Source: Caulobacter sp. 602-2 (GTDB taxonomy: Bacteria; Pseudomonadota; Alphaproteobacteria; Caulobacterales; Caulobacteraceae). From it: DNA of 64,000 bases. The stretch's first letter is position 1, and every line of letters begins with the position of its first letter. The notes beneath the pieces were generated by a model that worked only from the letters and a program-made list of their open reading frames with translations, did not search any database and was not told the origin of the DNA. The position numbers were made by a program, and so were the translations under genes. Positions 58,430-64,000 of the stretch are shown here, piece by piece. The stretch covers positions 124,001-188,000 of the forward strand of contig NZ_JAAKGT010000006.1 of NCBI RefSeq assembly GCF_011043625.1, given 5' to 3'.

Positions 58430-59980
58430 CTAGTTGGCGGCCAGCTTGACGGCTTCGAGGGCCTTGGCCGCGCGGGCCTTCACGGCCGTCAGATCGACCT
58501 TGGTCGCCGCCGCCAGCCGGGTCCCGTACTCGGGATCGGCCGCATAGAAGTGGCTGACCATGATCTCCTTGATCTCGGGCACGGTGACGCCGTTGAGGTC
58601 GCCCGACAGGTTGCGGATCAGGGCCGCCTTCTGGTCTTCCGGCAGGCGTTTCCAGAACAGGCCCGCCTGGATGAACGGCTCTTGCTTTGAGATCGCCTTC
58701 TGCTGGATCGTGGCCGAGACCTCGTAGGGGCTCAGCTTGTAGGCGGCCGTATCGGCGTAGACGCCCGCGTCGGTGCGGCGCGAGGGCTGGTAGTTGACGT
58801 CGCCGACGCGCGGCACGGTGTTCATCGCCCCGTCCTGGGCGCCGTTGGCGACCGCGACCTTGGGCGCGTTGATCGCCAGCTGCTGGTAGTTCGGACCCAG
58901 GCGGTGACGCTGGGTGTCGGCGTAGCTGAAGAGGCGGCCCTGCAGCAGGCGGTCGGGCGAGGGCTCGATGCCCGGAACCATGACGCCCGGCGAGAAGGCG
59001 CTCATCTCGGTCGACTGGAAGAAGTTCTCCGGCATCTTGTTCAAGGTCATCGTGCCGACCTTGATCTCCGGCATGTCGTACCAGTCCTTGGTGGCGTCGA
59101 AGGGGTTGTAGCCCAGCTTGGCGATGTCTTCGGGCCGCAGGATCTTGACGTAGAGGTCCCACTTGGCCGCCTGGCCCTTGCCGATCGTCGCGTAGAGGTC
59201 GTCGGTCAGGTAGTTGAAGCCGGCCTTCTGGGCCTCGTCCGGGGTGTAGTTCCTGATCCCCTGCAAGCTCTTCCAGTGGAACTTGGCGAACACCACCTTG
59301 CCGTCCTCGTCGACCAGCTTCAGCGCGTGCACGCCGTTGCCGTCCATGGTCCGATAGCTCTGCGGCGTGCCCAGGTCCGTGAAGAGCTGGGTGATCATGT
59401 GGGTGCTTTCGGGGTGGTGGCTGAAGAAGTCGAACAGCCGCGTCGGGTCTTGCTTGTTGGTCACCGGCGAGGGCTTCAGCGAGTGCACCATGTCGGGGAA
59501 CTTCATCGCGTCGCGGATGAAGAACACCGGCAGGTTGTTGCCCACCAGGTCCCAGTTGCCTTCGGTCGAATAGAACTTGGTGGCGAAGCCGTGCGGGTCG
59601 CGCAGGTACTCGGGCGAGCCCAGCGGGTGGATCACGGTCGAGAAGCGCACGAACACGGGGGTCTTCACGCCGGCCTTGAACAGGGCGGCCTTGGTGAACT
59701 TGTCGAGCTCGCCGTTGGAGACGAACTCGCCCTCCGCGCCCGTGCCGCGGGCGTGCACCACGCGTTCGGGAATGCGCTCGCGGTCGAAGCGGGCCAGCTT
59801 CTCGATGAGGTGGAAGTCCTCCAGCATCACCCCGCCCCATTCGCCGGCGGTCTTGGAGTTCTGGTTGTCGCCGACGGGGGCGCCGCTGTCCTGCGTCTGC
59901 CTGGGGGTCTGGGCGGCGGCCTGGCCGGCGGCGGCCAGGGCCAGGGCGGCGAGGATGGCGGTGGAAGCGCGGGACGTCAT
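58430..59980 (-). CDS. exported monofunctional heme catalase
   Basis: 516 residues with a signal peptide (ends QAAAQ), so probably periplasmic. Heme-site His in IPERVVHARGTGAEG near residue 75, the conserved Asn in the VRFSTV..GNWDLVGNNLPVFF region, and the proximal Tyr in RLFSYADTQRHRLGPNY near residue 355. Belongs to the clade that includes Pseudomonas KatB. Converts peroxide to water and oxygen. Preceded by oxyR on the same strand, so induction by OxyR is likely, and followed by the ankyrin gene. Confidence 0.94.
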   Translation of the reverse strand: MTSRASTAILAALALAAAGQAAAQTPRQTQDSGAPVGDNQNSKTAGEWGGVMLEDFHLIEKLARFDRERIPERVVHARGTGAEGEFVSNGELDKFTKAALFKAGVKTPVFVRFSTVIHPLGSPEYLRDPHGFATKFYSTEGNWDLVGNNLPVFFIRDAMKFPDMVHSLKPSPVTNKQDPTRLFDFFSHHPESTHMITQLFTDLGTPQSYRTMDGNGVHALKLVDEDGKVVFAKFHWKSLQGIRNYTPDEAQKAGFNYLTDDLYATIGKGQAAKWDLYVKILRPEDIAKLGYNPFDATKDWYDMPEIKVGTMTLNKMPENFFQSTEMSAFSPGVMVPGIEPSPDRLLQGRLFSYADTQRHRLGPNYQQLAINAPKVAVANGAQDGAMNTVPRVGDVNYQPSRRTDAGVYADTAAYKLSPYEVSATIQQKAISKQEPFIQAGLFWKRLPEDQKAALIRNLSGDLNGVTVPEIKEIMVSHFYAADPEYGTRLAAATKVDLTAVKARAAKALEAVKLAAN

Positions 59981-60085
59981 CGGGTCTCCTGATCAGCTCG
60001 TCTCTTGCGATGCGTCCTCTTCAGTAGGGAGCCGGCCGAGCCGACAGAAACGAATAGAATTGCGCCGCCTGATCGACTGCGCCGA

Positions 60086-61015
60086 TCAGGCCGAAACCCG
60101 CGCCGGCGCTTCCTGAGCAGCGCCGGCCAGGCTCTGGCGGATATGCTGGGCCAGCAGGGCGAACTCCTCGGCCCTGGGGGTGTTGCGACGCCACGCCAGG
60201 GCGACCGTGCGGTGGGCCTTGGGCGTGTCGAGCGAGCGGGTGACGATCGGCGTTCCGGCCGCGACGTCGGCTTCGACCGCCATGGCTGGGATCAGGCTGA
60301 CGCCCATCCCCGCGCCGACCAGTTGCACCAGGGTATGGACCGCCGCGCCGCGCCCGGGGCCGCGCTCGAGGTCGCGGCGCTCGCAAGCGCCCAGGACGTG
60401 GTCGCGCAGGCAGTGGCCGTCGTCCAGCAGCAGCAGGCGATCGGCCGGCAGGTCGCCGGGGGCGATCGCCGGCTGCGCGGCCAGCGGATCGTCGGCGTGC
60501 AGCGCCACCAGGATCTCGTCTTCGAACAGCGCCACGTGGTCGAGCCCGTCGCACGGAAAGGGCAGGGCCAGGACCAGGCAGTCGCGGGCCCCGCGCGCCA
60601 GCCCCTCGCACGCCCAGTGGCTCATCTCCTCGTGCAGCACCACCCGCAGGTCGGGACAGGCCGCCTTCAGCGCCGGCAGCAGGCGCGGCAGCAGGAAGGG
60701 GGCGATGGTGGGAATGACCGACAGCCGCAGCGTCCCGCTCAGCGGCGCTGCGGCGACGCGGGCCAGGTCGGTGATGTCGCGCGCCTGGCGCAGCATGTCC
60801 TTGGCCCTGGCCGCGGCGCGCACGCCCAGGGGCGTGAAGATCGTCACGCGCCGGGTGCGCTCGACCAGCCGGGCGCCGAGGATGGCCTCCAGCTCCTTCA
60901 GTCCGGCCGAGAGCGTGGACTGGGTCACGTGGCAGGCTTCGGCCGCGCGGCTGAAGTGCATGTGCTCGTGAAGGCTGACCAGGTACTGCAACTGCCGCAG
61001 GGTTGGCAGGATCAT
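60086..61015 (-). CDS. oxyR: OxyR, hydrogen-peroxide-sensing LysR regulator
   Basis: 309 residues from ATG 61015. N-terminal LysR helix-turn-helix (LPTLRQLQYLVSLHEHMHFSRAAEACHVTQSTLSAG) and a periplasmic-binding-like sensor domain. The redox pair is present in GHCLRDHVLGACE: two Cys nine residues apart, as Cys199 and Cys208 of E. coli OxyR. Activates peroxide-defence genes after disulfide formation; the catalase gene follows 105 bases downstream. A longer in-frame extension upstream to 61183 looks like leader and is rejected. Confidence 0.94.
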   Translation of the reverse strand: MILPTLRQLQYLVSLHEHMHFSRAAEACHVTQSTLSAGLKELEAILGARLVERTRRVTIFTPLGVRAAARAKDMLRQARDITDLARVAAAPLSGTLRLSVIPTIAPFLLPRLLPALKAACPDLRVVLHEEMSHWACEGLARGARDCLVLALPFPCDGLDHVALFEDEILVALHADDPLAAQPAIAPGDLPADRLLLLDDGHCLRDHVLGACERRDLERGPGRGAAVHTLVQLVGAGMGVSLIPAMAVEADVAAGTPIVTRSLDTPKAHRTVALAWRRNTPRAEEFALLAQHIRQSLAGAAQEAPARVSA

Positions 61016-61190
61016 GCGCCGGTCCCGGGCGCGCGGGCGCGCGCCATACGACGCAGACGCCGAACGAGCGGCGCGGGGAAACGGGCGGGCGGCGGTCCGC
61101 CTTTGGAACGGGGTGTCATGAAGGGCTCCGAAGGCGCCCAAACTCGGGCAGTCCCGTCGGCAAGGCGAATTGATAGTTTTCATTTCCCAG

Positions 61191-61205
61191 ATCGAGAGGC
61201 TCGAT
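61191..61205. promoter_or_regulatory. possible LysR-type box (T-N11-A palindrome)
   Basis: ATCGAG-AGG-CTCGAT, a perfect 6-base inverted repeat with the T-N11-A spacing typical of LysR-family sites, in the region between divergent oxyR and 61276-61800. Role unproven. Confidence 0.35.
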
Positions 61206-61275
61206 AAGCCGAGCCTGGCCCTGGGGGCTTTGCCCGGTAGCGAAACCTCAAGGCTTCTCGGTTAATGGCTCGGGC

Positions 61276-61800
61276 ATGACCCGTTCCGCCTTGTCCCGCC
61301 GCGCCGTCCTGGCGTTCGCCGCGCCGCTGGCGCTGTGCGCCGCGCCCGCCTTCGCCTCCGGCAAGGAGAAGAAGAAGGAAGGCGGAGAGGGCGAGAAGGA
61401 AAAGGAAGATCCGGTGATCAAGCTGGGCTCGATGGCCCTGCCGATCGTCGCCGAGGGTCGGCTGATCAACTACATCTTCGTCGAGCTTTCGCTGACCCTG
61501 CCGCCGGCCGGGGACGTGACCGCCTTCGCCGGCAAGGAGCCGCTGCTGCGCGACGCCCTGGTGCGTGCGGCCCATAAGCAGCCGCTCAACAAGCCCGGCA
61601 GCTACGTGCTGCTCGACGAGGGCAAGGTGAAGGCCATCGTCATGCGCGAGGCGATCGCCCTGGTCGGCAAGGGCAAGGTCGCCGCGGTGACCGTCGGCAA
61701 GCAGACGCCGCGCAACTTCGTGCCGCCGCCGAAGCCCGCGCCCAAGGTGGCCGCCAAGCCGCCGCCGCCGCCCGTCGATTCGGCGCCGATCATTCCCTGA
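61276..61800 (+). CDS. exported hypothetical protein with Lys/Glu-rich segment and Pro-rich tail
   Basis: 174 residues. Signal peptide with SRRAVLAF, a twin-arginine-like motif, cleaved near APAFAS. Mature part: a short highly charged segment (GKEKKKEGGEGEKEKEDP), then a ~90-residue beta/alpha domain (IVAEGRLINYIFVELSLTL; ALVRAAHKQP), and a Pro/Lys tail (PPPKPAPKVAAKPPPPP). The domain vaguely recalls FliL-like periplasmic domains, without certainty. Expressed divergently from oxyR. Confidence 0.75.
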   Translation: MTRSALSRRAVLAFAAPLALCAAPAFASGKEKKKEGGEGEKEKEDPVIKLGSMALPIVAEGRLINYIFVELSLTLPPAGDVTAFAGKEPLLRDALVRAAHKQPLNKPGSYVLLDEGKVKAIVMREAIALVGKGKVAAVTVGKQTPRNFVPPPKPAPKVAAKPPPPPVDSAPIIP

Positions 61801-61857
61801 GGCTTCGCGAACGCCGTTCTCGCAAGCGGTTGCGCGCTAGGCTTGTGGATGTCAGTG

Positions 61858-62006
61858 TTTCCCCCTGGCGCCGATGTCGGGGCCAGATCAGGGAGCTTCG
61901 AGGGGGAATGAGGCCCTAAGGCCCGCCCGCCGCTCCTGGCCTGGGGCGCTCGTCGATCCTCCATGGCTGGGAACCGCGACCCCTCGTGATTTGAAACACG
62001 AAGGGG
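61858..62006 (+). promoter_or_regulatory. possible structured 5' leader of hppA
   Basis: Outer stem TTCCCCC/GGGGGAA (61859-61865 with 61902-61908) encloses a TGGC..GCCA hairpin; a second hairpin pairs CCCCTCGTG (61980-61988) with CACGAAGGGG (61997-62006), burying the GGGG ribosome site of hppA. A housekeeping-like -10 (GCTAGGCTT) lies at about 61836. No known riboswitch class recognised. Confidence 0.4.
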
Positions 62007-62016
62007 CACAACACCC

Positions 62017-64000
62017 ATGAGTTCTTGGCTTTACGTAGCCATCGGCGCCGGGCTTCTGGCGGTGCTGTATGGCGCGGTTCAGACCGCCAGGCTTTTGAAG
62101 GCCTCGCCGGGCGATGCGAAGATGCAGGAGATCGCCGCGGCCATCCAGGAAGGCGCCCAGGCCTATCTGAACCGTCAGTACACCACCATCGCCATCGTCG
62201 GCGTCGTGGTCGTCGCGGTCCTGGCGTTCTTCTTCAAGGGCTGGGAGCAGCCCGTCGGCTTCGCGCTGGGCGCGATCCTGTCTGGCCTGGCGGGCTTCGC
62301 CGGCATGCTGATCTCGGTCCGCGCCAACGTCCGCACCGCCCAGGCCTCGTCCGAAGGGCTGGGCAAGGGCCTGTCGATGGCCTTCACCTCGGGCGCGGTC
62401 ACCGGCATGCTGGTGGCGGGCTTCGCCCTGCTGGGCGTGGCCGGCTATTACGCCCTGCTGCTCGGCGCGGGCCATGAGAGCACCGATCGGGTGGTCATCG
62501 ACTCGCTGGTGGCCCTGGGCTTCGGCGCGTCCTTGATCTCGATCTTCGCCCGTCTGGGCGGCGGCATCTTCACCAAGGGCGCCGACGTGGGCGGCGATCT
62601 CGTCGGCAAGGTCGAGGCGGGCATCCCCGAGGACGACCCCCGCAACGCCGCGACCATCGCCGACAACGTGGGCGACAACGTCGGCGACTGCGCCGGCATG
62701 GCCGCCGACCTGTTCGAGACCTACGCGGTGACCACGGTGGCCACCATGGTGCTGGCGGCGATCTTCTTCACCGGCACCGACGTCGTCGGCTCGATGATGC
62801 TGCTGCCGCTGGCCATCTGCGCCGTCTGCATCGCCACCTCGATCATCGGCGCGTTCTTCGTCCGCCTGGGCAAGAACAACAACATCATGGGCGCGCTCTA
62901 TCAGGGCCTGATCGTCACCGGCGTGCTGTCGGTGCCGGCCGTCTGGTGGGTGATTCACCAGCTGGTGCCGGACGCCATCGAGCTCGACGGCCGCCTGTTC
63001 ACCGCCAACAACCTGTTCTACTGCGGCCTGGCGGGCCTGGTGGTCACGGCGCTGATCGTGGTGATCACCGAGTACTACACCGGCACGGGCTTCCGGCCGG
63101 TGAAGTCGGTGGCCCAGGCCAGCGTGTCCGGCCACGGCACCAATGTCATCCAGGGGCTGGCCATGTCGCTGGAGTCCACGGCTCTGCCGGCGTTGACGAT
63201 CATCGTCGGCATCGTGGTGACCTATAACCTGGCGGGCCTGTTCGGCATCGCCATCGCCACCACCACCATGCTGTCGCTGGCCGGCTTCATCGTCGCCCTG
63301 GACGCCTTCGGCCCCGTCACCGACAACGCCGGCGGCATCGCCGAGATGGCCGGCCTGCCGCCGGAAGTCCGCGTCACCACCGACGCCCTGGACGCGGTCG
63401 GCAACACCACCAAGGCCGTCACCAAGGGCTACGCCATCGGTTCGGCGGGCCTGGGGGCCCTGGTGCTGTTCGCGGCCTATACCGAGGACCTGAAGTTCTT
63501 CTCCGAGAACGCCGCGCCCGGCAGCTTCTTCGACGGCATGGGGGCGGTCAGCTTCGACCTGTCCAACCCCTATGTCGTGGTCGGCCTGCTGTTTGGCGGC
63601 CTGCTGCCGTTCCTGTTCGGGGGTCTTTCCATGACCGCCGTCGGCCGCGCGGCCGAGTCGGTGGTGGCCGAGGTCCGTCGCCAGTTCCGCGACAACCCCG
63701 GCATCATGACCTACGAGACCAAGCCCGAATACGGCAAGGCGGTCGACATCCTGACCAAGGCGGCCATCCGCGAGATGATCGTGCCGTCCCTGCTGCCGGT
63801 GGTGTCGCCGGTGGTGCTGTTCTTCGTCATCAACGCCATCGCCGGCAAGGTCGACGCCTTCGCCTGCCTGGGCGCCATGCTGATGGGGGTGATCGTCACC
63901 GGCCTGTTCGTCGCCATCTCGATGACCAGCGGCGGCGGCGCCTGGGACAACGCCAAGAAGGTGATCGAGGAAGGCTTCACCGACAAGGACGGCGTCCTGC
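62017..64000 (+). CDS. hppA: HppA, membrane proton-translocating pyrophosphatase (K+-independent), N-terminal part
   Basis: First 661 residues; the gene continues past the right edge. Pumps protons while splitting pyrophosphate. The active-site signature is complete: [20 protein letters not shown] then [39 protein letters not shown] has Lys where K+-dependent enzymes have Ala, which marks the K+-independent H+-pumping class. About 15 membrane spans are visible so far. An SD-like AAGGGG ends 10 bases before the ATG but may be paired in a hairpin. Confidence 0.96.
   Translation, partial: MSSWLYVAIGAGLLAVLYGAVQTARLLKASPGDAKMQEIAAAIQEGAQAYLNRQYTTIAIVGVVVVAVLAFFFKGWEQPVGFALGAILSGLAGFAGMLISVRANVRTAQASSEGLGKGLSMAFTSGAVTGMLVAGFALLGVAGYYALLLGAGHESTDRVVIDSLVALGFGASLISIFARLGGGIFTKGADVGGDLVGKVEAGIPEDDPRNAATIADNVGDNVGDCAGMAADLFETYAVTTVATMVLAAIFFTGTDVVGSMMLLPLAICAVCIATSIIGAFFVRLGKNNNIMGALYQGLIVTGVLSVPAVWWVIHQLVPDAIELDGRLFTANNLFYCGLAGLVVTALIVVITEYYTGTGFRPVKSVAQASVSGHGTNVIQGLAMSLESTALPALTIIVGIVVTYNLAGLFGIAIATTTMLSLAGFIVALDAFGPVTDNAGGIAEMAGLPPEVRVTTDALDAVGNTTKAVTKGYAIGSAGLGALVLFAAYTEDLKFFSENAAPGSFFDGMGAVSFDLSNPYVVVGLLFGGLLPFLFGGLSMTAVGRAAESVVAEVRRQFRDNPGIMTYETKPEYGKAVDILTKAAIREMIVPSLLPVVSPVVLFFVINAIAGKVDAFACLGAMLMGVIVTGLFVAISMTSGGGAWDNAKKVIEEGFTDKDGVL

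Noticed and set aside
57831..59840. Apparent fusion of catalase region and ankyrin protein in one frame
   Set aside because: The ankyrin protein starts at 58361 with its own signal peptide; upstream the frame is an off-frame reading of the catalase gene and crosses a terminator.
60086..61183. Longer OxyR with 56 extra N-terminal residues
   Set aside because: The extension is Arg/Pro/Ala-rich leader; the LysR domain begins properly at the ATG 61015.
1..64000. tRNA, rRNA, CRISPR, prophage or IS elements
   Set aside because: Looked for cloverleaf-like intergenic segments, regularly spaced direct repeats and transposase or phage structural motifs; none were seen.

Overview
The window is high-GC, densely coded chromosomal DNA from an alphaproteobacterium, most likely Caulobacter or a close relative. 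Pointers are the Shemin-pathway hemA, an mmsB/acyl-CoA dehydrogenase valine block, a MucR regulator, the run dprA-plsY-pyrX-pyrB-ruvX-gatC-gatA, housekeeping promoters of the TTG..GCTANAWC type, and three exact GGAAC-N16-CGTT (EcfG/SigT-type stress sigma) promoter matches. I saw no rRNA, tRNA, CRISPR array, prophage or insertion sequence transposase. The genus is an inference.

Layout. 1-10.6 kb: an M61 peptidase (cut by the left edge), dprA, plsY, two exported or membrane-anchored unknowns, an aspartate transcarbamoylase operon (pyrX-pyrB) whose dihydroorotase-like partner lacks the catalytic metal ligands, a DUF559 nuclease-like gene boxed in by inverted palindromic repeats, ruvX, gatCA, and a membrane-anchored Ala/Pro-rich protein behind a stress-sigma promoter. 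10.7-16.7 kb: a gamma-glutamyltransferase flanked by paired repeat modules, a UPF0303/Gfo-Idh pair, and an ExuT-like transporter with a 2-keto-4-pentenoate hydratase-like enzyme behind a possible LacI-type operator. 16.8-26.5 kb: ligD (end-joining ligase), an acyltransferase, then an ECF sigma/FecR/TonB receptor/trehalase run that looks like surface signalling tied to trehalose or a related sugar.

26.5-33.2 kb is the most unusual stretch. A CRP-family regulator with an intact cyclic-nucleotide cassette lies divergent to a TIR-TM-TPR protein, a small beta-rich protein, a TPR/SLOG-like/class III cyclase protein with atypical base-recognition residues, an alpha-helical protein with an embedded ricin-like beta-trefoil, and a translationally coupled 46-residue ORF. 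I suggest this is a nucleotide-signal-based conflict or signalling system; that is inference from domain content.

33.3-43 kb: secreted metalloprotease, amidohydrolase-CIA30 fusion, pentapeptide protein, MarR regulator with a stress-sigma promoter, then minus-strand arfB, YaiI, Nudix, an unknown, hemB and a DUF2147 protein. 43-51.6 kb: valine catabolism genes (acyl-CoA dehydrogenase, HIBYL-CoA hydrolase, mmsB) interrupted by a PIN toxin-antitoxin pair and a histidine phosphatase, plus hemA and an SDR. 51.7-64 kb: a PLAT/PI-PLC-like fusion, mucR, glyA-nrdR-ribH-nusB-thiL, an oxyR-catalase-ankyrin set, an exported unknown, and the start of a K+-independent proton pyrophosphatase (hppA) with a potentially structured leader.

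Gene starts were chosen by Shine-Dalgarno position, overlaps with upstream genes, and signal-peptide or family length. Uncharacterised genes are marked as such.
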